This document shows positions 24,479 to 32,174 of a stretch of 39,221 nt of DNA, one piece after another. Source of the stretch: Actinophytocola sp. (lineage in GTDB: Bacteria; Actinomycetota; Actinomycetes; Mycobacteriales; Pseudonocardiaceae); NCBI GenBank assembly GCA_009377475.1, contig WHTY01000038.1:1-39221 (forward strand), read 5' to 3'. The notes under the pieces were generated by a model. That model was not told the origin of the DNA and searched no databases. It saw nothing but the letters and a program-made list of their open reading frames with translations. The number at the start of each line of letters is the position of its first letter. Position 1 is the stretch's first letter. The translations under genes were made by a program, and so were the position numbers.

Positions 24479-26184
24479 GTGAGCTGACGACGCCCACCAA
24501 GGGCGACCCGCTGCCGCAGAAGATCGCTGCGCAGCAGGCGGAAGAGGTCGACAAGCGCTACCACGCCGCCAAGGGCATGCGGCACCAGATGAACAAGGTC
24601 TTCCCGACGCACTGGTCGTTCCTGCTCGGTGAAGTCGCGCTTTACAGCTTCATCATCCTGCTGCTGTCCGGTGTGTACCTGACGCTGTTCTTCGACCCCT
24701 CCATGGAGGAGGTCGTCTACGACGGCGCGTACACCAACTTGCAAGGCGTTGAGATGTCGCGGGCCATGGCGAGCACGCTCGACATCTCGTTCGAGGTCAG
24801 GGGCGGGCTGTTCATCCGGCAGATCCACCACTGGGCCGCGCTGATCTTCGTGGCCGCGATGGCGGCGCACCTGCTGCGGGTGTTCTTCACCGGCGCGTTC
24901 CGTCGTCCGCGCGAGGCCAACTGGGTCATCGGCGCGCTGCTGCTGATCCTGGGCATGTTCGAGGGCTTCTTCGGTTACTCGCTGCCGGACGACCTGCTCT
25001 CCGGTACCGGTGTCCGAGCGACGTTGTCCGGTATCACGCTGTCGGTGCCGGTGATGGGCACGTGGGTGCACTGGGCGCTGTTCGGCGGGGAGTTCCCAGG
25101 CACGGAGATCATCCCGAGGCTGTACACGCTGCACATCCTGATCGTGCCGGGCATCATGCTCGCGCTGATCGCGGTGCACCTCGGCCTGGTCTGGTACCAG
25201 AAGCACACCCAGTTCCCCGGCGTCCGGCGCAAGGAGACCAACGTCGTCGGCGTGCGCATCATGCCGGTGTTCGCACTCAAGGGCGGCGCGTTCTTCGCCG
25301 CCGTCACCGGTGTGATCGTGCTGATGTCCGGCCTGTTCCAGATCAACGCGGTGTGGAACATCGGCCCGTACAACGCCTCGCAGGTCTCGGCAGGTGTGTG
25401 GCCGGACTGGTACCTCGCATGGGCGGACGGCATTCTGCGGATCTGGCCCGCGTGGGAGCTGTATCTGGGTGACTACACGATTCCGCCAGCGTTCTTCGCG
25501 GGCGGCGTCGGGATGCCGGTGCTGTTCACGCTGTTGATCGCGTATCCGTTCATCGAACGCAAGCTGTCGAAGGACACCGCGCATCACAATCTCCTGCAAC
25601 GCCCGCGTGACGTGCCGGTCAGGACCGGTATCGGCGCCATGGCCATCGCGTTCATGGTGGTTCTGGAGGTCTCCGGGTTCAACGACATCTTCGCGTACAC
25701 CTTCGACATCTCGCTGAACGCGATGACCTGGATTGGGCGCATCGGAATTCTGGTGTTGCCACCGCTTGCATACTACGTGACGTATCGGATCTGCCTCGGC
25801 CTGCAGCGGGCGGACCGCGAGGTGCTTGAGCACGGCGTGGAGACCGGCATCATCAAGCGGCTGCCGCACGGTGAGTTCATCGAGGTGCACCAGCCGCTCG
25901 GCCCGGTCGACGACCACGGCCACCCGGTGCCGCTGGAGTACCAGGGCGCGCCGGTGCCGAAGAAGATGAACGAGCTCGGCTACGCGGGGAAGGCCGTCGC
26001 GGGGTCGTGGCTGACGCCGGACCCGGCGGAGGAGACCATCGCGCTGGAGCGGGCGCAGGCCGCCCAGCACGGCAACGGCGCGAACGGTCACGGCGCCGAG
26101 GCCCCCGCCGTCAGCGGCCACGACGAGGGCAGCGGCGACGGTCAGGCCGAGATCGAGGCGCCAGCGGCCACGCGCGAGAGCTGA
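24475..26184 (+). CDS. qcrB: Cytochrome bcc complex cytochrome b subunit
   Basis: A 569-residue cytochrome b with eight predicted helices. Heme-ligand histidines fit [21 protein letters not shown] and [24 protein letters not shown]. The quinol-oxidation site motif reads PDWY (in [12 protein letters not shown]), the actinobacterial form of PEWY. After the last helix there is an actinobacteria-type C-terminal extension of about 120 residues, ending in a glycine/alanine/histidine-rich tail. This subunit is the target of Q203-type inhibitors in M. tuberculosis. It closes the operon and is followed by a strong terminator. Confidence 0.97.
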   Translation: MSELTTPTKGDPLPQKIAAQQAEEVDKRYHAAKGMRHQMNKVFPTHWSFLLGEVALYSFIILLLSGVYLTLFFDPSMEEVVYDGAYTNLQGVEMSRAMASTLDISFEVRGGLFIRQIHHWAALIFVAAMAAHLLRVFFTGAFRRPREANWVIGALLLILGMFEGFFGYSLPDDLLSGTGVRATLSGITLSVPVMGTWVHWALFGGEFPGTEIIPRLYTLHILIVPGIMLALIAVHLGLVWYQKHTQFPGVRRKETNVVGVRIMPVFALKGGAFFAAVTGVIVLMSGLFQINAVWNIGPYNASQVSAGVWPDWYLAWADGILRIWPAWELYLGDYTIPPAFFAGGVGMPVLFTLLIAYPFIERKLSKDTAHHNLLQRPRDVPVRTGIGAMAIAFMVVLEVSGFNDIFAYTFDISLNAMTWIGRIGILVLPPLAYYVTYRICLGLQRADREVLEHGVETGIIKRLPHGEFIEVHQPLGPVDDHGHPVPLEYQGAPVPKKMNELGYAGKAVAGSWLTPDPAEETIALERAQAAQHGNGANGHGAEAPAVSGHDEGSGDGQAEIEAPAATRES

Positions 26185-26200
26185 CCGCGTCGCAGACGCA

Positions 26201-26243
26201 CGAAGGCGGGCGGGAGAACACGGCGTTCTCCCGCCCGCCTTCG
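26201..26243. terminator. Terminator of the ctaE-qcrCAB operon
   Basis: A perfect 19-bp stem (26201-26219 with 26225-26243) around ACGGC, 16 bases after the qcrB stop. The apex reads GAGAACACGGCGTTCTC and so contains the family-A core AACACGGCG. Confidence 0.85.
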
Positions 26244-26266
26244 CTTGTCGGGTGGTTCGCTGGTGT

Positions 26267-26315
26267 CACGAAGGGATTCTTACTTGCACGTGACGCAAGT
26301 AAGAATCCCTTCGTG
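26267..26315. repeat. 49-bp palindrome with perfect 21-bp arms
   Basis: Arms 26267-26287 and 26295-26315 are exact reverse complements, with the 7-base loop ACGTGAC. The A/T-richer arms (AAGGGATTCTTACTTGC inside) differ from the surrounding base composition. It lies between the qcrB terminator and the end of the lectin gene and could terminate the latter or be a dispersed palindromic element. Confidence 0.8.
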
Positions 26316-26332
26316 GCACCGTCCCAGCCCCG

Positions 26333-27949
26333 TCAGTACGCGCTGCTCGGCATCCAGTCCCGGTAGCCGTAGCCGGTGTCGCCGGTCTTCGGTTCCACCC
26401 ACCACAGCTGGCGCGGGTCGGACCGGTCGCAGGACGCCATCCGCAGCCGCGCGCCCTTGCCGGTGCCCGGCACGGCCGCGCACAGCCCCGGCATCGCCGT
26501 CGAGCGGATCAGCCCGTCGGCGAGCGTGAACGTCTGGTTCTGCCCGTCCTGGCAGTCGTAGACCACCAGCTCGTGCCCCGCCGCGTGGCCGCCCTCGGCG
26601 GTGGCGCACCGGTCGTGGGTGAGCTCGATGTGCAAGGTGTCGCGCGTCGGGTCGAGCCACCAGCCCTGATTGCGCCCGCCGTGGCAGGTCCACTGCAGCA
26701 GGTCGTAGGTGTTGCGGGTGGAGTAGCCCTCCGAGTCGACGCACAGCCCGGACGCGACGTTGCGCAACTGCCGGAAGTCGAGCCGCCCGCCGTAGAGCGC
26801 GACGTCGTTGGCGCTGCCGGGGTCGACGCACGTCGCCGTCGGCAGCGACGGCTGGGCGTAGAACGCGCCCATGCACGCGCCGAACGCGCCGTGGCCGTGT
26901 GCGTTGGGGTGCCACGACTGCCGGTAGGTGTTGCCGTCGAACGGGTCGCCGCCGTTGGACTTCACCCCGGTCACCCAGGTGCGTTCGGTGCACGGTTCAT
27001 GGCCGTGGAACAGCCTGCTGGCGTCGAGATAGCGCACCCCGGTCTGTTCGGCGGCATCGCGGATGGCCCGCTCGAACAGCGGGACGACCTTGTTGCGCCC
27101 CAGCGCCGTGTCCTTGAGGTAGAGCAGGCAGCCGCCGCGATACCAGCCGGGGAAATCAGGGTTGTCCTCGACGTCGGGGCTCGCGGGGCCGGGGTAGCTC
27201 ATCACGACGAGCTGGTAGTCGCTCGCGGCGTACCCGGCGTCGGTCATGGTCTGCTTCACGCTGGTGACGGCGGTGGCCAGGTTGTCGCCGGACACCGTCA
27301 CGCGCGCCTGGACGGTGTCGGTGTAGTCCGGCCAGCAGTTGCCAAGGAAGAAGATGCGACGGATGGTGCAGTCGGTGACAACGGGTCCGAACTCGATGCC
27401 GCCGGAGTCGTTGGCGCTCGCGACGAGCCAGACCAGCTTCACGTTGAGGTTGCGGGCGGTGATCGCCAGGTGGTCGCCCTGGTTCAGCTCGTCCCACTGC
27501 CGCGCGCCGCTGCCTTCGATGAGGTGCTTGGTTGCCGCGCCGGAGCAGGCGAGGTTGCGGGTGACGTCGACGGGGATGCCGGTGCGGTGGATGGCGGCGT
27601 GCTTGGCGCGGTGGCACCAGTTCTGGTCGCCGTCTCCGTCGTCGTCGCCGTTGGTGCCGGTCTCGTACGGGCCTTGGCCTTCGCCGGAGATCTCGCTGTC
27701 GCCCATGCTGACGACGGCGGTGTCACGCTCGGCGAGCGGACGGATCTCCGGACTGCCGTAGCGCTCGACGGCGCGTTGCGCGCGGATCTGCTCCAGCTCC
27801 GGCGGCAGCGGGGTGACCGTTGGCTGGGCGGCCTGCGCGGTGGTCGCCGCGAACGGCGTGCCCAGGAACAGGGCCGCGATCAGGGCGAGCACGCCGAGCA
27901 CGAGCACGCCCGCGCGTCTGAGCGGGTGGTTACCGGGTGAAGTGATCAT
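26333..27949 (-). CDS. Secreted SGNH-type hydrolase with C-terminal ricin-type lectin domain
   Basis: A 538-residue exported protein. Residues 1-40 are a signal peptide ending TTAQA. Residues 75-370 form an SGNH/GDSL-like hydrolase: the nucleophile serine is S85 in SMGDSEISGEG, SANDSGG fits the Asn block, and SWHPNAHGH carries the likely catalytic histidine H347. Residues about 390-538 form a ricin B beta-trefoil with the repeating QW pattern (GGRNQGWWLD, CQDGQNQTF, DPRQLWWV), a carbohydrate-binding module. Many cysteines suit an exported fold. The substrate is probably an ester on a polysaccharide or lipid (inference). GAGGGGG precedes the ATG. It is convergent with qcrB and divergent from the Uma2 gene. 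Confidence 0.88.
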   Translation of the reverse strand: MITSPGNHPLRRAGVLVLGVLALIAALFLGTPFAATTAQAAQPTVTPLPPELEQIRAQRAVERYGSPEIRPLAERDTAVVSMGDSEISGEGQGPYETGTNGDDDGDGDQNWCHRAKHAAIHRTGIPVDVTRNLACSGAATKHLIEGSGARQWDELNQGDHLAITARNLNVKLVWLVASANDSGGIEFGPVVTDCTIRRIFFLGNCWPDYTDTVQARVTVSGDNLATAVTSVKQTMTDAGYAASDYQLVVMSYPGPASPDVEDNPDFPGWYRGGCLLYLKDTALGRNKVVPLFERAIRDAAEQTGVRYLDASRLFHGHEPCTERTWVTGVKSNGGDPFDGNTYRQSWHPNAHGHGAFGACMGAFYAQPSLPTATCVDPGSANDVALYGGRLDFRQLRNVASGLCVDSEGYSTRNTYDLLQWTCHGGRNQGWWLDPTRDTLHIELTHDRCATAEGGHAAGHELVVYDCQDGQNQTFTLADGLIRSTAMPGLCAAVPGTGKGARLRMASCDRSDPRQLWWVEPKTGDTGYGYRDWMPSSAY

Positions 27950-28106
27950 GACGCCCCCTCGTGGTGAGTGGCGAACCGACGAAACGCCAGTTCTGTGATC
28001 AACATCACCGTACGACGCGAACCAAATAAAGTGAATATTGTTCGTATACGTGGGCGGTGGTGGTTACGCCGATCGCCGAGGACCGACAGCGGCCGGATGG
28101 GCTAGC

Positions 28107-28141
28107 GGGATGCTCGCTGCGACGCGGTTTCCAGCGCCCGC
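28107..28141. repeat. 35-bp direct repeat, left copy (partial copy of exonuclease 3' end)
   Basis: Matches 28860-28894 at 32 of 35 positions, including the exact block GTTTCCAGCGCCCGC. The right copy contains the stop and last codons of the DEDDh exonuclease gene. In this left copy the stop triplet is changed (TAG to CAG on the minus strand). Confidence 0.75.
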
Positions 28142-28236
28142 CGTTGATCTGCCGAGATGCCTGCTACCTCGTGTGTCGCCCCGCGCGTGGGCGCTTATGG
28201 GGTGGCAGACTGGCAGCGAGAGAAGGAGGACGTGGC

Positions 28237-28842
28237 GTGATGACAGCTCTTCCCGACCACTCGCCGGGGTGGCCACCGCGCGAGTCGGACCGATTGCTGA
28301 CCGTCGCGGAGTACGCAGCACTCGGTGAACCCGACTTCGGCTACACCGAACTAGTGGAAGGTCGGCTCATGATGTCGCCGAGTCCGACACCGAGGCACAA
28401 CATCGCGTCGTTCGAGTTGGCCGCTCAGTTGAAGCCGCAGCTTCCGAGCAACCTGACCGTGGTCCAGGACGTCGACGTCGATCTGGGCTTGGTCCCTGCT
28501 GACTCTCCTGGCTTTTCGCGTCGCCCCGACCTCGTCATCGTGGAACGCGCGGCGATCGATCGGGTCGGCGACGAGGGCGGGATGCTGCGGGCGAGTGAGG
28601 TCGTCGTGGTCATCGAGATCGTCTCACCCAGCTCCCACCGCATCGACTACAAGCACAAACACGGCGAATACGCCGACGCGAGCATTCCGTATTACTGGAT
28701 TTTGGACCTCAGCGACCCACTCTCGCTCGCCGCGTCGCACCTCGCGGGAGAGTTCGGCTATCAGGACGCTCCCGCCGTGACGGAGATGTTCAGCACGAGT
28801 GAGCCGTTCGACATCCAGGTGGCGCTGAACCAGCTCGCCTGA
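28237..28842 (+). CDS. Uma2-family (DUF820) PD-(D/E)XK nuclease-like protein
   Basis: A 201-residue protein of the Uma2 family. The restriction-endonuclease-like core is visible as ELVEGRLMMSPSPTPRHN, then RRPDLVIVE, then VVVVIEIVSPSSHRIDYKHKHGEYADASIPYYWILDL, giving the acidic and lysine residues of a PD-(D/E)XK site. The biological role of Uma2 proteins is poorly known. AAGGAGG lies seven bases before GTG 28237 and ten before ATG 28240; either may be used. The gene is absent from the equivalent place in M. tuberculosis as I recall it, and it is bracketed by 35-bp direct repeats, so it may be a later insertion. Confidence 0.88.
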   Translation: MMTALPDHSPGWPPRESDRLLTVAEYAALGEPDFGYTELVEGRLMMSPSPTPRHNIASFELAAQLKPQLPSNLTVVQDVDVDLGLVPADSPGFSRRPDLVIVERAAIDRVGDEGGMLRASEVVVVIEIVSPSSHRIDYKHKHGEYADASIPYYWILDLSDPLSLAASHLAGEFGYQDAPAVTEMFSTSEPFDIQVALNQLA

Positions 28843-28859
28843 GCCCCGACGACGTTGTT

Positions 28860-28894
28860 GGGCTGCTCGCTACGACGCCGTTTCCAGCGCCCGC
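28860..28894. repeat. 35-bp direct repeat, right copy (exonuclease gene 3' end)
   Basis: Partner of 28107-28141. It covers the stop codon (28870-28872) and the last eight codons of the exonuclease gene on the minus strand. The start-to-start distance between copies is 753 bp. Confidence 0.75.
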
Positions 28895-30576
28895 GCCTGC
28901 GAGACCCGCGCCAGCCAGTCGCCCCAACCGCCAGCGGCGCGGGCGGGTTCGGCCCACGGCTGCGTGGTGCGCACGATCCGCACGCCCGGCCGGTGCAGCC
29001 AGCGCAGCAGCACGGAGACCTCCTCGGGCGAGCCGCCGCGCAACGGCCCTTCCCCAGCGATGACCGTCTCCGCGCTCGCGACAAGCGACGCCACGACCGG
29101 CATCGGCGCGGTGCCGTGCCGCGCGACACCCGCAGACGCGAGCCTGCCGTGCCGGATGACGGCGAACTCCCAGCCGCCCGAGCCGTCGGGGGAGGCGGCG
29201 ATCAGCTCCTCGATCGTGGCCAGCGCCGCCATCGAGTGCGCCGAGGCCACGCTGCGCACCAGCGCGGCCAGCTCGTCCCTGCGACTCGCCGCCAGCTCGA
29301 AGTGCTTCGCGCTCGCCAGCGTGTCCACTTCGTGGGCGGCGGTGCGCAACAGGTCGCCGTCGGTGCCCGCGATCAGCGAGCTGACCCGGCCGACCAGCGG
29401 CGCGTAGTCCTCGGTGGACTGTCGCCCCGCGCACGGCGCGCCGCACCGGCCGAGTTCGGCCAGCGCGCACGGCGATCCGCGCTGGCCCGTCGCGGGAATC
29501 CGGTCGGTGCAGGTCCGCAGCCCTGCGGCGGAGGACAGCGACGCGGCGGCGTCGGCAGCGGCCCGGCGCGAGCGGAACGGTCCGAGCGCGCCGTCTCTCG
29601 GAGTGCGGACCACCGACAACCGGGGGAACGCCTCGTCGGTCAGCGCGACCCACCAGAACTTGCCGGGATTGCGCGAGCGCCGGTTGTACGCGGGTTTGTG
29701 CGCCGAGAGCAGCCGCAGCTCGCGGACTTGGGCCTCCAGCGCGTGCGAGCACTCGATGCCGTCCACGCGCTCGGCGAGCGCGACCATCTCCCTGATCCGG
29801 CCCCTGCTCTCCGAGCCGGTGAAGTACTGCCGCACCCTGCGCCGCAGGTTCGACGCGGTGCCGACGTAGAGGACCTCGTCGTTCGGCCCCCGGAACAGGT
29901 ACACGCCCGGCGTCTCCGGCAGGTGCGCCGCCATGCCGCGCTTGCGCCGCTGCGCCGGGGTGACCTCTGGGAGGTAGTCCAGCAGCTCCTCAAGCGACTG
30001 CACCCCGACCGAACCGACCCGCTCCAGCAGCGCGTGCAGGACGTCGACGGTGGCCTTGGCGTCGTCCAGCGCGCGGTGAGTGGGCATGGTGCTCGCGCCG
30101 AACAGCGCCGCCAGCGCGGACAACCGGCAGCTCGGCGTGTCCTGCCGGTTCAGCACCCGGCGCGCGAGCCGCACCGTGCACACCACACTCTGCTTCGGCC
30201 AGTGGTAGCCGTGCTGGGCGCAGGCGGCGCGCAGGAAGCCAGTGTCGAACGGCGCGTTGTGCGCGACCAGCACCGACCCGGCCGCGAACTCGAGAAAAGC
30301 CGGGAGTACGCGGTCCAGTCGGGGCGCGTTGGCCACCATCGCCTGCGTGATGCCCGTCAGCGACACGATCTGCGGCGGGATCGCGCGCCCTGGATCGACC
30401 AGGGTGGCGAACTCGCCGATCACCTCGCCTGCCCGAACCTTGACCGCACCGATCTCGGTGATGCTGTCCGATCCGGCCCTGCCGCCGGTGGTTTCCAGGT
30501 CGAACACGACGAACGTCGTCTCGCGCAGCGGGGTGCCGAGTTCATCGAACGTTAGCTGGACGCTCACGGCTGGCAC
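28870..30576 (-). CDS. DEDDh exonuclease fused to a GIY-YIG (UvrC-like) domain
   Basis: A 568-residue fusion. Residues 20-185 are a DnaQ-like 3'-5' exonuclease: D26/E28 in FDLETTG, HNAPFD, and HRALDDAKA with the family's HxAxxD. Residues about 218-300 are a GIY-YIG endonuclease like UvrC (GVYLFRGPNDEVLYVGTASNLRRRVRQYF). The rest resembles the UvrC middle region, with a CxxxxxxRCGAPC cysteine cluster (CALAELGRCGAPCAG). It probably acts in DNA repair. The same fusion is Rv2191 in M. tuberculosis (recalled). The start has no strong ribosome-binding site; a few residues at the N-terminus are uncertain. Its last codons are duplicated on the far side of the Uma2 gene. Confidence 0.9.
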   Translation of the reverse strand: MPAVSVQLTFDELGTPLRETTFVVFDLETTGGRAGSDSITEIGAVKVRAGEVIGEFATLVDPGRAIPPQIVSLTGITQAMVANAPRLDRVLPAFLEFAAGSVLVAHNAPFDTGFLRAACAQHGYHWPKQSVVCTVRLARRVLNRQDTPSCRLSALAALFGASTMPTHRALDDAKATVDVLHALLERVGSVGVQSLEELLDYLPEVTPAQRRKRGMAAHLPETPGVYLFRGPNDEVLYVGTASNLRRRVRQYFTGSESRGRIREMVALAERVDGIECSHALEAQVRELRLLSAHKPAYNRRSRNPGKFWWVALTDEAFPRLSVVRTPRDGALGPFRSRRAAADAAASLSSAAGLRTCTDRIPATGQRGSPCALAELGRCGAPCAGRQSTEDYAPLVGRVSSLIAGTDGDLLRTAAHEVDTLASAKHFELAASRRDELAALVRSVASAHSMAALATIEELIAASPDGSGGWEFAVIRHGRLASAGVARHGTAPMPVVASLVASAETVIAGEGPLRGGSPEEVSVLLRWLHRPGVRIVRTTQPWAEPARAAGGWGDWLARVSQARALETAS

Positions 30577-30671
30577 TGTAGGCAGTCAGACCGACAGTGT
30601 GTTCGAACGTCTAACTCCGGCGTGTCGCGGGGAGGGTGCCGTGGCTCACGCTGGGTAGACAGCGGGCCAGT

Positions 30672-30677
30672 TACGCT
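30672..30677 (+). promoter_or_regulatory. Putative -10 for a leaderless NYN-domain gene
   Basis: TACGCT followed by six bases and the ATG at 30684. No Shine-Dalgarno sequence is present. No -35 is recognisable. Confidence 0.4.
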
Positions 30678-30683
30678 GGGGTA

Positions 30684-32024
30684 ATGCCAGCCGACGCGGA
30701 CCACAAGGGGCAGGACGGCTCCCGTGGCGTGCCCGCCGACTGGGGTGCGCTACCGGAGCCGGTGCGCGGCAGGCTGGTCGAGCTGGCCGCAGCGTCCCTC
30801 GGTGAGCTGAGCGAGGCCGACGTCCCGAAACGGCTGCGGCCGGTCGTCCGGTTCGCGCCCGCCAAGCGGGGCAGGGTGGCTGCCGGGCCGCTGCTGGCCT
30901 CGCTGCGCGAGTTCCGCCCGTTCCGCACCGCCGTCGCGGCATGGGCGCGCGCCAACCGGCCCGCTGCCCTCGACGTCGCCGCCGAGGACCCGGTCGCCGC
31001 AGCGGCTGCAGCGGTCCTTGTGGATGACGAGAACGCCGGTACGCTGCTGACCACCGTCGCCGAACGCGGCGAGCAGACCAGCTTGCGCGCGGAGCGAGAC
31101 GCCGCGCTGGCCCGGATCGAACGGCTCGAAGCGGAGCTGGCACAGGTCCGCGACGAACTCAAGGCGGAGCGGGCGGCCACCCAGCGGGCGCGGGCGGAAC
31201 GGTCCGAGGAGCTGGAGCGGCTGCGAGACCGGCTCCGGGAGCGCGGCGTCGAACTGCGGCGGCTGCGCGACGCCGAACGTGCGGCGCGCCAGCAGCTCGC
31301 GGGGGAGGGCACGAGAGCCGAGGCCGAGCGTGACGACCTCGTCGAACAACTCGCCAAGGTGCGCAGACGAGCGGAGGCGGAGCGGGCGCGCGCCGAGAGC
31401 GCCGAAGCGGAGGCACAGCGGGCGCGGCAGTCGGCCAGGGAAGCGCGCGAGGCGGACGAGGTGCGGCTGGCGCTGCTGCTGGACACCCTCGACGGCGCCG
31501 TCAGCGGCCTGCGCGGGGAACTGAACGTCACGAGCACGGCCGCCGACCACGGACAGCGTCCGGCGGACACCGTGGCGAACGCGACGGCGTTGCGCTCCGG
31601 CGGCGCGGTCGCGGACATCGCAGGGTTGCACCGGCTGTTGACGCTGACCGGTGCGCACCTGATCATCGACGGCTACAACGTCACCAAGACCGGCTATCCG
31701 GAGCTGGTGCTCGCCGAACAGCGCCAGCGGCTAGTGCGCCAGCTCGCGGCGCTGGCCGCTCGGACGTCGGTGGAGATCACGGTGGTGTTCGACGGAGCGG
31801 GGGTGGTCGCCGTGCCCTCGGCGAACGTGCGCGGGGTCCGGGTGCTGTTCAGCGCAGACGGTGTGCCTGCCGACGACGTCATCACCGAGATGGTGGCGTG
31901 CGAACCGAAGGGGCGGCCGTTGATCGTGGCCACGGCGGATCGGGAGATCATCACCGCTGTCGGGAAGCGGAGCGCGTTCGTGCTTCCGCCGCAGATCCTG
32001 CTCGACGAGCTGGCGAGGGTCTGA
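30684..32024 (+). CDS. Coiled-coil protein with C-terminal NYN (YacP-like) RNase domain
   Basis: A 446-residue protein. Residues 1-110 form a small helical region (LPEPVRGRLVELAAASLGELSEADVPKRLRPVVRFAPAKRGR). Residues about 130-275 are a long, charged coiled coil of Arg/Glu/Ala heptads. Residues about 300-446 are a NYN_YacP domain of the PIN-like nuclease fold: the acidic residues lie in LIIDGYNVTKTGYP, VVFDGAG, SADGVPADDVITEMV and IVATADREI. Related proteins are RNA nucleases or RNA-binding factors; the coiled coil may drive self-assembly. The ATG at 30684 is preceded by a -10-like hexamer rather than a ribosome-binding site. It is divergent from the exonuclease gene. Confidence 0.87.
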   Translation: MPADADHKGQDGSRGVPADWGALPEPVRGRLVELAAASLGELSEADVPKRLRPVVRFAPAKRGRVAAGPLLASLREFRPFRTAVAAWARANRPAALDVAAEDPVAAAAAAVLVDDENAGTLLTTVAERGEQTSLRAERDAALARIERLEAELAQVRDELKAERAATQRARAERSEELERLRDRLRERGVELRRLRDAERAARQQLAGEGTRAEAERDDLVEQLAKVRRRAEAERARAESAEAEAQRARQSAREAREADEVRLALLLDTLDGAVSGLRGELNVTSTAADHGQRPADTVANATALRSGGAVADIAGLHRLLTLTGAHLIIDGYNVTKTGYPELVLAEQRQRLVRQLAALAARTSVEITVVFDGAGVVAVPSANVRGVRVLFSADGVPADDVITEMVACEPKGRPLIVATADREIITAVGKRSAFVLPPQILLDELARV

Positions 32025-32090
32025 GGCCGGGATGGGCGAGCGTAACCATGTCGATGCCGGTGGATTGCGTCACGTTTCGGCGCTGATCGA

Positions 32091-32102
32091 GTTATCTGTA
32101 AC
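32091..32102. promoter_or_regulatory. Small dyad GTTATCTGTAAC upstream of the NlpC/P60-VanY gene
   Basis: An imperfect dyad, GTTAT-CT-GTAAC, 73 bases before the start codon, downstream of a TTGCGT that could be a -35. It resembles GTAAC-type sites of the actinobacterial cell-wall regulator MtrA only loosely. Confidence 0.25.
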
Positions 32103-32174
32103 AGGGCGTTCGGGCTGGACGTCCGCGTCCGGTGATGGCCGACACCCGCGCTGCGGGCGGAACGGGAGGCGTTG

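Noticed and set aside
28038..28236. Longer Uma2 start or a small gene upstream of it
   Set aside because: The upstream frame runs through the direct-repeat copy and has no ribosome-binding site; AAGGAGG marks the start at 28237-28240.
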